Assembly (NCBI RefSeq): GCF_018139485.1
Contig: NZ_JAGSNF010000015.1
Coordinates: 159,616-223,615, forward strand
Reading direction: 5' to 3'
From: Phycicoccus avicenniae
Lineage (GTDB): Bacteria > Actinomycetota > Actinomycetes > Actinomycetales > Dermatophilaceae
Length of the DNA stretch: 64,000 bases
Of the stretch, positions 17,801 to 25,100 are shown in pieces (positions within the stretch are counted from its first letter, which is position 1; each line of letters begins with the position of its first letter). The notes beneath the pieces were generated by a model. That model saw nothing but the letters and a program-made list of their open reading frames with translations. It was not told the origin of the DNA and searched no databases. The translations under genes were made by a program, and so were the position numbers.

Positions 17801-18795
17801 TGCTGAGACCGCGGTGGGGCGCGCTCGGCGGTGAGCTGCTCCTGCTCGGTGAGCCGGACCCGGTCGACGCCGCCATCACCGGTCTGCCCTCCGGACTACT
17901 GCCGCCCGACCCTCCCCCCGGCCGGGGGATCAGGGCGCGGGACGGACGCGAGGTCCAGGTGGTGACGCCCGCCCGCCCGGGCCCGGGGGCGCCGCCGGCG
18001 AGGCTGCGCCCGCCGTGGACCTACCGTCCGCTCCCCCGCAGGGCCCCACGCCCGGCCCCGCGCCCGGCCGATCGCCCGGAGCCCGGCTCGGTCCCGCTCG
18101 GCCTCGCCGCCCCCGACGGCAGGCTGTGGGCCTGGACACCTGAGCGGGACGGCCGCCGGCTCCTCGTCGTCGGCCCCCCGGGGTCGGGCCGGTCCACCGC
18201 GCTCGACGTGCTTGCCCGCTCGGCAGCGGCGCACCGGACGGTCGTGCTGGTCCGTGACACGCCGCGCGGCGAGGGGCCTCGCGGCGAGGACCTGCCGGGG
18301 GACGGTGTCGAGGTCATCGGACCGCAGGACGCCGACCGGCTCGTGGACCTGCGGACCCGGCACCCTGACCTGCTCCTGCTCGTCGACGACGCGGACCGGC
18401 TCGACGACGCCCCCCTGGCACCTTTCGCGGAGGAGATCGCCGACCTCGTCGACCGCGACGCGGGAGCGGTCGTCGCCGCCACGACGCCCGCGACCCTGCG
18501 CGGACGCTTCCGGGGGCTCGACGCCTCGATCGCCCGGCACGGCCTCGGCCTCGTCCTGCGGCCGGCCAGGGGCGACGGCGACCTGCTGGGCGCGGGACCG
18601 CTCCCGGCCGACGGGCCGGGCGGGACGACACCCCCGGGCCGCGGGCTCGTCGTGCTGGCCGGGGCCACGATCGAGGTCCAGGTCCTCGACGACCGCGGGG
18701 CCGACAGCGGACCCGGTACCGGCGTCAGGCCGGCTGCTGCTCCTGCGGGTCGTCCGGCTGGCGCGGCGGCGTCCGCAGGGCGGCGACCAGCGTGA
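14806..18795 (+). CDS. FHA domain-containing FtsK/SpoIIIE ATPase, EssC/EccC-like
   Basis: A 1329-residue protein. A small beta-rich N-terminal region (1-75, perhaps ubiquitin-like) precedes an FHA domain (about 93-186: G-R-S...S-R-R-H-V...T-N-G) and two membrane helices (about 232-272). The first FtsK module has Walker A G-G-T-T-G-S-G-K-S (K582), Walker B L-L-V-D-F-K-G-G (D608) and V-V-V-D-E-L (681-682). Two further modules have altered P-loops (G-R-P-R-S-G-R-S near 876; G-P-P-G-S-G-R-S at 1123-1130), with Arg for Lys. This FHA-TM-three-ATPase order is that of EssC-type type VII secretion motors. No other T7SS gene adjoins; the WXG100-like candidates are at 27.2-28.0 kb. The start is the ATG at 14806, where the T-A-G-C-G-T element and the homology begin. 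Confidence 0.85.
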   Translation: MDIRLTVHVPRRRPRPVEVVVTARSGARVEDLRRVLGEHLGMSVHALDVAGRALPDDMPVGMPPLLDGASVVVGARPEDGAPNAAGGRPGTVLEVVCRSGPDAGRSLPLGPDGVEVGRSPRSGLRLDDPSLSRRHVRLVVDADGVTAQDLGATNGVLVDGRRITGSSRVDTSAVVSIGASTLVLRPGAGPGLPVDHPGDGTVRIRPGPAPPTRLPAARVEVPRRPPAPAPGRIPWLAALVPVPVFVVMAFLLGPHLLAFALVGPVVVLATGLGDRVGGRRRHRAALEQWGREVDEADRTFANAVAAECRARHARHPDPHSVLTTAEHHGPGLWATTDDLTVRLGLGDLPSRAVRTAESGETPGVAASVPVAVDLREHPVLGVVGPLGRGCAVAAGVLGQLVVRHPPGRLRVLQRPDTGLGRWQVRLPHSGEAPLSVAVEVGTDPPSGADVRVLVVPERTDLPDGCSAVLELLDGASATLRAADGTRTLVADGVGDAWTDRLSRALAPLRLDGPGGTALPGSVALAAVLDGGPALTPDAVADRWRRSTGPTCTVGAGTDGAYRIDLARDGPHLLVGGTTGSGKSEFLRTLVTGLSLDSPPEALTLLLVDFKGGAAFGPCVRLPHVVGLVTDLDGRLVERVLRSLDAELRRRERALATSGAADLDDHRLRGGTPIPRLVVVVDELRALVDEQPEAVRGLVRLAAQGRSLGIHLVLATQRPSGTVTPEVQANVNLRIAFRVRDRADSVGVIGSDEAATLPGRAPGRGLACGGDGVLHEFQSALVAPLVEPPPVEVRTECAPDHPTDVDRGAETAAVVEVVRAAGDRTAHRVHRPWLPPLPDVLPAPGDSATVALVDEPDLQRQDAWEWGPAVPLWRLVGRPRSGRSGAVAALVTAASTVLGPDDLHVHVVAPDRPDWAGLPHVGAVVDPRDRPAVRALLDHLEALVAGPSDVTTLLVVDGWERLAESDDPRDATPLTEALFRTLRDGAGHGLRAAVTGGRDLLRPRWGALGGELLLLGEPDPVDAAITGLPSGLLPPDPPPGRGIRARDGREVQVVTPARPGPGAPPARLRPPWTYRPLPRRAPRPAPRPADRPEPGSVPLGLAAPDGRLWAWTPERDGRRLLVVGPPGSGRSTALDVLARSAAAHRTVVLVRDTPRGEGPRGEDLPGDGVEVIGPQDADRLVDLRTRHPDLLLLVDDADRLDDAPLAPFAEEIADLVDRDAGAVVAATTPATLRGRFRGLDASIARHGLGLVLRPARGDGDLLGAGPLPADGPGGTTPPGRGLVVLAGATIEVQVLDDRGADSGPGTGVRPAAAPAGRPAGAAASAGRRPA

Positions 18796-19156
18796 CGACG
18801 GCGACGACGAGCACGGCCCAGCCGACGAGGGGCGTCCCCGCCTGGAGCACGCTGTAGCCGACCGGCAGCATGAGCCCGTTCCACAGGATCGTCGGCGTCC
18901 GCGGCCACCAGGCGCGGCGCACCCACCCCCACGCGAGACGGCCGAGCCCGGCCCCCGCGAGCGCGATGAGCACCGCCGACATGACGACCCGCCCGGTGTC
19001 GCTCCCCTCCCCGATCGAGAGCTCGTAGACGTAGAAGACCGCGAACCCGAAGAGCGCGAGGGCCTGCACCGCGCACGAGACCGCCGCCACGAGGCGGTTC
19101 GTCCCCTCCCGCGCTCCGGATGCGGGGCGAGGGGGTGGCGTGGGAGCGTCGGACAC
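18725..19156 (-). CDS. Conserved-type small membrane protein of unknown function
   Basis: A 143-residue protein with a Pro-rich cytoplasmic start and four hydrophobic segments (about 22-48, 58-76, 88-105 and 108-128), ending in an acidic, Gln-rich tail. I do not recognise the family. The GTG start at 19156 has TAGGCT 7 nt upstream, so it is probably leaderless. Its last 71 nt overlap the 3' end of the FHA-FtsK gene on the other strand; the C-terminal tail of that ATPase is low-complexity Ala/Pro/Gly there, as expected from antisense read-through. Confidence 0.7.
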   Translation of the reverse strand: MSDAPTPPPRPASGAREGTNRLVAAVSCAVQALALFGFAVFYVYELSIGEGSDTGRVVMSAVLIALAGAGLGRLAWGWVRRAWWPRTPTILWNGLMLPVGYSVLQAGTPLVGWAVLVVAVVTLVAALRTPPRQPDDPQEQQPA

Positions 19157-19163
19157 GAGGGGC

Positions 19164-19169
19164 AGCCTA
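19164..19169 (-). promoter_or_regulatory. -10 element, small membrane protein gene
   Basis: TAGGCT on the minus strand, 7 nt before the GTG at 19156, consistent with leaderless transcription. Confidence 0.5.
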
Positions 19170-19287
19170 GGAGACCTCGAGACCGTGGGAACATCCCGGG
19201 CCCGTCCGACCGTTGGCCACGTAGGCGCCGGGCGACCTGCGCCGAACCTCTAGCCGGATTGGGTCGGTCACGGTAGAGTAACGCCAA

Positions 19288-19310
19288 GGACGTCTGTGCT
19301 TAACACGTCC
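19288..19310. promoter_or_regulatory. Inverted repeat upstream of whiB1, possible operator
   Basis: GGACGT at 19288-19293 and ACGTCC at 19305-19310 form a perfect 6-bp inverted repeat with an 11-nt spacer, about 100 nt before the whiB1 ATG. A candidate -10 (TAGAGT, 19274-19279) lies just upstream, so a dimeric regulator bound here could control initiation. This is inference from symmetry only. Confidence 0.4.
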
Positions 19311-19411
19311 GAAACACTCGGGTTGCAACGGCGCCACCCTGGTCGCCGAGCAGCCCATTCCCTCCTGCCGGCCAGAGATCTGTGACACCCCGCTGACAAG
19401 GAGCACCACCC

Positions 19412-19660
19412 ATGGACTGGCGCGATCGCGCTGCGTGCCTCGACGAGGACCCGGAGCTGTTCTTCCCGATCGGGAACACCGGCCCGGCGATCGCTCAGAT
19501 CGAGGAGGCCAAGGCCGTGTGCCGTCGGTGCGAGGTGCTCGACACCTGCCTCAAGTGGGCCATCGAGTCCGGCCAGGACGCCGGCGTCTGGGGCGGCATG
19601 TCCGAGGACGAGCGCCGCGCCCTCAAGCGCCGCAACGCCCGGGCCCGCCGCGCCGGCTGA
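19412..19660 (+). CDS. whiB1: WhiB1-type iron-sulfur transcription factor
   Basis: An 82-residue protein, close in length and sequence to mycobacterial WhiB1. The four 4Fe-4S ligands are Cys9, Cys37, Cys40 and Cys46 (C-x2-C-x5-C); G-V-W-G-G-M (the turn contacting sigma factor) and the basic C-terminal helix K-R-R-N-A-R-A-R-R, the DNA-binding segment, are present. WhiB1 proteins bind the primary sigma factor and DNA and respond to nitric oxide. AAGGAG stands 8 nt before the ATG. It is convergent with pdtaS, the arrangement also known in Mycobacterium (Rv3219/Rv3220c). Confidence 0.96.
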   Translation: MDWRDRAACLDEDPELFFPIGNTGPAIAQIEEAKAVCRRCEVLDTCLKWAIESGQDAGVWGGMSEDERRALKRRNARARRAG

Positions 19661-19696
19661 CGCCGCCGCACCACCCCGCACCACCACACCGACTCC

Positions 19697-19724
19697 GGCC
19701 GGTTCCGCCCAGGCGGGACCGGCC
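19697..19724. terminator. Bidirectional terminator between whiB1 and pdtaS
   Basis: A GC-rich stem of 13-nt arms (19697-19709 with 19712-19724, one G-T position) with a very short loop lies between the two convergent stop codons. Confidence 0.65.
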
Positions 19725-19764
19725 CTTCCGTGTGCCCGGGCGCGGACGCCGCACCCACTGCTCG

Positions 19765-21243
19765 TCAGCGCACCGGGCGAAGCCGCGCGACGAACGTCAC
19801 CTTCGTGCCGTGCGGATGGGCGTTCGCCCACCGGATCTTCCCCCGCAGGTCCTGGACGAACGAGGTGACGATCCGCGTCCCGAGCCCGGCGAGCACCGGC
19901 CGGAAGCCCGCCGGCAGCCCCGCCCCGTCGTCGGTCACCGTCACCGTCAGCTCGTCGCCGGCCTCGGCCTCGACGCGGTCGGCGCGCACGACGACCGTGC
20001 CGGAGCGGTCCGGGAAGCCGTGCTCGATGGCGTTCTGCACGAGCTCGCTGATGATCATCGCCAGCGCCGTCGCGTCCTCCGCCCGCACCCGCCCGAACGA
20101 GCCCTCGAACCGGGACTCGACGTGGTGCTCGGCGGTCGCGACCTCGACCGTCGCCCGCAGCCCCCGGACCGCGATCTCGTCGAAGCTCACCATCTCGTCG
20201 AACCCGCTGGAGAGCGTCTCGTGGACGAGCGCGATCGTCGCGACCCGGCGCACGGCCTCCGCGAGCGCCGCCTTGGCGTCCTCCTCGGGCACCCGGCGCG
20301 CCTGGAGCCGCAGCAGCGCCGCGACGGTCTGCAGGTTGTTCTTCACCCGGTGGTGGATCTCGCGGATCGTCGCGTCCTTGGTGAGCAGCTCCTGCTCGCG
20401 GCGGCGCAGCTCGGAGACGTCGCGCAGCAGCAGCATCGCCCCGCGGCGCACGCCGTGCTCGGTGAACGGGATGGCGCGCATCGTCACCGTCGCCGTCCGC
20501 GTCTCGACCTCGGTGCGCCAGGCCGCCCGGCCCATGACGACGACGGCGAGCGACTCGTCGACCTGGTGCGACTCGCCCTCCCCCTCGAGGTCGGCGACGA
20601 TCTTGGCGAGCGTCTCGCCCAGGACGTCCCCGACGTGCCCCATCCGATGGATCGCCGACACCGCGTTCGGGCTCGCGTACCGGACGACGCCGTCCGGGTC
20701 GAGGTGGATGACCCCGTCGCCGACCCGCGGGGCGCCGCGGCGCAGCCCCGTCGGCGCCGACGGCGAGGGGAACTCCCCCGTCGCCACCATCCGCAGGATC
20801 GAGTCGGCGAGGTCGCGGTAGGTCAGCTCGAGCCGGCTCGTGATGCGCCCGCCGGTGAGGTTCATGTGCCGGGTGACGACGGCGATGACCTGCCCCTCGC
20901 ACACGACCGGGACGGCGTCCTCGCGCACGGACATGTCCTCGCGCATCGTCGGCTCGGGGGTCGCGACGATCCGCCGCCCCCGGGCCGCCTCGTCGAGCGT
21001 CGCCGCCCGCGCCCGCGTCGAGGAGCGTCCGACGATGTCGTCGTAGAAGACCATCGGCCCGGTGTTCGGCCGGACGTGGGCGACGGCACGCCAGCCGTCC
21101 ATCCCGCCACGGACCCAGAGGACGAGGTCGGCGAAGGAGAGGTCGGCGACCATCTGCCAGTCCCCGACGAGGAGGTGCAGCCACTCCGACTGGGCAGGCT
21201 CGAGCGTCGTCGTCTGCCGCAGCATCCCAGCGAGCGTCGTCAC
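19765..21243 (-). CDS. pdtaS: Sensor histidine kinase PdtaS
   Basis: A 492-residue cytosolic kinase. An N-terminal GAF-like domain (A-D-L-S-F-A-D-L-V-L-W-V; R-P-N-T-G-P) is followed by a PAS-like domain (V-I-H-L-D-P-D-G-V-V-R-Y-A-S-P-N-A) and a HisKA_2 domain with R-E-I-H-H-R-V-K-N-N-L-Q (His 297/298). The ATPase domain has the N box E-L-V-Q-N-A-I-E-H (N404) and D-D-G-A-G. This matches Mycobacterium PdtaS, whose partner is the antiterminator response regulator PdtaR, not seen in this window. The GTG at 21243 is chosen because homology begins there and TATGCT sits 8 nt upstream; the frame is open 58 codons further. The whiB1 linkage supports the assignment. Confidence 0.93.
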   Translation of the reverse strand: MTTLAGMLRQTTTLEPAQSEWLHLLVGDWQMVADLSFADLVLWVRGGMDGWRAVAHVRPNTGPMVFYDDIVGRSSTRARAATLDEAARGRRIVATPEPTMREDMSVREDAVPVVCEGQVIAVVTRHMNLTGGRITSRLELTYRDLADSILRMVATGEFPSPSAPTGLRRGAPRVGDGVIHLDPDGVVRYASPNAVSAIHRMGHVGDVLGETLAKIVADLEGEGESHQVDESLAVVVMGRAAWRTEVETRTATVTMRAIPFTEHGVRRGAMLLLRDVSELRRREQELLTKDATIREIHHRVKNNLQTVAALLRLQARRVPEEDAKAALAEAVRRVATIALVHETLSSGFDEMVSFDEIAVRGLRATVEVATAEHHVESRFEGSFGRVRAEDATALAMIISELVQNAIEHGFPDRSGTVVVRADRVEAEAGDELTVTVTDDGAGLPAGFRPVLAGLGTRIVTSFVQDLRGKIRWANAHPHGTKVTFVARLRPVR

Positions 21244-21251
21244 GAGGCCCG

Positions 21252-21257
21252 AGCATA
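21252..21257 (-). promoter_or_regulatory. -10 element, pdtaS
   Basis: TATGCT on the minus strand, 8 nt before the GTG at 21243; consistent with a leaderless pdtaS transcript. Confidence 0.45.
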
Positions 21258-21408
21258 GGCAACCGGACGGGCCGCCCGTGCGTACCCCCGGTGACAGGAC
21301 GACGACGACCGGCGGAGCGACCGGCCCGGCGCGTCCCCCGGCGTCCGGGCCCTCGGCACGGCACCGTGGGACCACCACACGGTCCACCCGCCCGACGAGG
21401 AGAGCACG

Positions 21409-22044
21409 ATGCGTCACCCGACCGTCCCCACCGCGGCCCCGTTCGCCGCGCTGCTCGCCGCCGGGCTGCTCGGCGGCTGCGCGGGCGCGGACCCCGAGGC
21501 CGACCCGAGCCCGACCGCGACCCCCTCCCCCTCGGCGACGTCACCGAGCGCGTCGCCGACCCCCGAGCCCACGGAGACCGACCCCTCGCCGAGCCCGAGC
21601 GAGACCTCGACGCCGCTGCCGACGCTCACCCCGGAGGAGACGGCCGCACCGCCGACCCCGACCCCCACGCCCCGGCCGACGGCCACGGGCGGCACGGACG
21701 CCGCCCCCCGGGTCCCCGCCCCCTTCCGCGGCGTCTGGACCGCCGTCGAGGACGGCGACGAGCAGGTGAGCGCCGCCGACTGCGAGCGGGGCGGGGCGAC
21801 CGCGGGCCGGGTCATCGAGGTCACCGACCGCACGATCGAGTACTTCGAGACCCGCGGCACCCTGCGCGCGGTGGCCGAGAGCTCGCCGACCCGCTTCCGC
21901 GCCACGTTCGGCTACCCCGACCCCATCGAGGACGGCCCGGACACCCTCGCCCGGGTCGACCTCACCCTGCGCGACGGCGGCCGGACCCTCGTCGTCGCGG
22001 AGGAGGACCAGCGTCCGGCGCTCTACCGCAGCTGCGCGGGCTGA
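21409..22044 (+). CDS. Lipoprotein of unknown function with Pro/Thr/Ser-rich stalk
   Basis: A 211-residue protein with a signal peptide ending in the lipobox L-L-G-G-C (Cys24), a stalk of about 80 residues rich in Pro, Thr, Ser and Glu, and a C-terminal domain (about 110-211) starting P-F-R-G-V-W-T-A-V-E. That domain has a Cys near its start (A-A-D-C-E-R-G-G) and one at the end (Y-R-S-C-A-G), possibly disulfide-bonded. Family not recognised; such small exported domains often resemble lipocalin or protease-inhibitor folds. GAGGAG precedes the ATG. It is divergent from pdtaS and convergent with glutamate dehydrogenase. Confidence 0.8.
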   Translation: MRHPTVPTAAPFAALLAAGLLGGCAGADPEADPSPTATPSPSATSPSASPTPEPTETDPSPSPSETSTPLPTLTPEETAAPPTPTPTPRPTATGGTDAAPRVPAPFRGVWTAVEDGDEQVSAADCERGGATAGRVIEVTDRTIEYFETRGTLRAVAESSPTRFRATFGYPDPIEDGPDTLARVDLTLRDGGRTLVVAEEDQRPALYRSCAG

Positions 22045-22080
22045 CCCCGACCGCCGGCGTCTTCCGGCCGACTGCGGGGT

Positions 22081-22101
22081 CCGGCCGCCACCGACGGCCG
22101 G
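22081..22101. terminator. Hairpin between lipoprotein and glutamate dehydrogenase genes
   Basis: A perfect 7-bp stem (CCGGCCG with CGGCCGG) with a 7-nt loop lies between the convergent stop codons at 22044 and 22118; a longer-range GACCCCG/CGGGGTC pair (22043-22049 with 22075-22081) sits beside it. Confidence 0.5.
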
Positions 22102-22117
22102 CTGACGGCACCCGCCC

Positions 22118-25100
22118 TCAGCCGGCCGACCCGACGCGGATGACCGAGCGCAGCGTCCGCAGGGCGACCGACAGCGCGGCGATCGTCGGCGTCTCCAGCC
22201 GCTCGATGCCCGCGAGCGCGGTCGTCGCCCGCTCGATGGACCCGGCGTTGGCCTCCGCCCACACCTCGTACCGCTCGCTGGGGTCGCTCGCCGCGTCGCC
22301 CGCGACGTCGAGCACCGACCGGGTCAGCGCCTCGAGGACGCCGTAGAGGTCGTCCCGCAGGGCGCCGCGGGCGAGCGCGTCCCAGCGGTCCTCGCGGGCG
22401 AGCCGGCTCACGGCGGTGAGCATCGCGTCGATCCCGAACCGCTCGGACACGACGTAGTACAGCGCGGCGACCTCGCCGGGCTCGCGGCCGGTGTCGGCGG
22501 CGACGTCGACGATGTCGAGCATCGAGTACAGGTCGAGCAGCGTCGCGGCGTGGACGGCCAGGTCCTCGGGGACGCCCTGCTCCTGGAAGCCGGCCGCCTT
22601 CTCGAGCATCCGCTCCCGCTCGTCCCCGCGCAGCAGGTCCGGCACGGTCGGGGTGACGTCGGCGACCGGGCCGGCGAACCGCTCGACCTCGGCGCCGATG
22701 TCGAGGGTCGTCGGCCGGGTCTGGAGGAACCACCGCACGCTGCGGTCCATGAGCCGCCGGATCTCGAGGTACAGCGCCGTCTGCGCGGCCGTCGGCACCT
22801 CGTTGTCGAGCGCCTCGACCCGTCGCACGTAGTCGGCCAGCCCGAACACCTCGCGGCAGACGACGAACGCCCTCGTCACCTGCTCGGGGCCGGCGCCGGC
22901 CTCCTCCTGGCAGCGGTAGGCGAAGGTGATGCCGCCGCGGTTGACCATCGAGTTCACGACGCTGTTCGTGACGATCTCGCGGCGTAGCGGGTGCTCGGCG
23001 AGCTCGGCGGCGTACCGCTCCCGGATGGGCTCGGGGAAGTACCCGGCCAGGGTCGACCCGAAGTACGGGTCGTCCGGGATCTCGCTGACGAGGATGTCCT
23101 CCTTGAGGGCGAGCTTGGCGTAGGCGACGAGCACGGAGAACTCCGGGCTCTTCAGGCCCAGGCCCTCCTGCTGGCGCTTCTCGAGCTCGGCGTCGCCCGG
23201 TAGGAACTCCAGGGCCCGGTCGAGGTCGCCACGCTCCTCGAGCCAGTGCATGAAGCGCTCGTGGACGCTCACCATCTGGTGCTCCTGGGCGCGGGCGTTG
23301 CCGAGCAGGACGTTCTGCTCGTAGTTGTCCCGCAGCACGTGGTCGGCGACGTCGTCGGTCATCGACGCGAGGAGCTCGTTGCGCTGCTCGGTGTCCAGCC
23401 GGCCGTCACGCACCACCTCGCCGAGGAGGATCTTGATGTTCACCTCGTGGTCCGAGGTGTCGACGCCGGCGGAGTTGTCGATCGCGTCGGTGTTGACCCG
23501 CACGCCGTGGAACGCGGCCTCGATGCGCCCCAGCTGGGACAGCCCGAGGTTGCCGCCCTCGCCGACGACCTTGACCCGCAGGTCGCGGCCGTCGACGCGG
23601 ATGCCGTCGTTGGCCCGGTCGCCGATCTCGTCGTGTCCCTCGGTCGCGGCCTTGACGTAGGTGCCGATGCCGCCGTTCCACAACAGGTCGACGGGCGCGA
23701 GGAGGATGGCGTGGATGAGCTCCGCCGGCGTCATCGACGTCGTCCCCGCCGCCAGCCCGAGCGCCTCGCGTATCTGCGCCGACACCGGCACGGACTTCAG
23801 CGACCGCGGGAAGACGCCGCCGCCCTCGCTGACGAGCGACCGGTCGTAGTCGTCCCAGGACGAGCGCGGCAGGTCGAACAGACGTCGCCGCTCGGCGTAC
23901 GAGGTCGCCGCGTCGGGGCTCGGGTCGACGAAGACGTGCCGGTGGTCGAACGCCGCGACGAGCCGGATGTGCTCCGAGAGCAGCATCCCGTTGCCGAAGA
24001 CGTCCCCGCTCATGTCGCCGACCCCGACGACGGTGAACTCCTCGCGCTGGGTGTCGACGCCCATCTCGCGGAAGTGCCGCTTCACCGACTCCCACGCGCC
24101 GCGGGCGGTGATGCCCATCGCCTTGTGGTCGTAGCCCGCCGACCCGCCGGAGGCGAACGCGTCGTCGAGCCAGAAGCCGTAGGACTGCGCGACGCCGTTC
24201 GCGATGTCCGAGAAGGTCGCGGTGCCCTTGTCGGCGGCGACGACGAGGTACGGGTCGTCCCCGTCGTGCCGGACGACCCGCTCCGGCGGGACGATCTCCC
24301 CGGCGACGCGGTTGTCCGTGACGTCGAGCAGGCCGGAGATGAAGGTCCGGTACGCGGCCTTGCCCTCCTCGAGCCACGCCTCGCGGTCGACCTGCGGGTC
24401 CGGCAGCCGCTTGGCGTAGAAGCCTCCCTTGGAGCCGGTCGGGACGATGACGGCGTTCTTGACCATCTGCGCCTTGACCAGCCCGAGGATCTCGGTGCGG
24501 AAGTCCTCCCGGCGGTCCGACCAGCGCAGCCCCCCGCGGGCGACCGGGCCGAAGCGCAGGTGGACGCCCTCGACTCGGGGGCTGTAGACGAAGATCTCGA
24601 ACTGCGGCCGCGGCGCCGGCAGGTCGGGCACGGCCCGCGGGTCCAGCTTGACCGACACGTACGGGTGGTGCTCGGCCCCGTCCCGCCCCGGCTGGTGGAA
24701 GTTCGTCCGCAGGCCGGCGCGGATCACCCCGAGGAAGGCGCGCACGATGCGGTCGTGGTCCAGGCTCGAGACGTCGTCGAGCGCCTCGAGGACCTGCTCG
24801 GCGGCCGCGTCCTCGGCGTCCGAGCGCTCCGCCCGGCCCGCGTCGTCGTCGGCGAACCGGTCCGGGTCGAAGCGGACCTGCCAGACCTCGACCAGCCCGC
24901 GGGCGATCTCCGGGTGGGCGACGAGCGCGTCCTCGAGGTAGTCCTGCGAGTACGTCGCCCGCGCCTGGCGCAGGTACTTCGCGACGGTGCGCAGGACGAC
25001 GACCTGCCGCCACGTCAGCTGCGCCCCGAGCACGAGCTTGTTGAAGCCGTCGGACTCCGCCCGGCCGTCCCACACGGCGGCGACGGCGCCCTCGAAGAGG

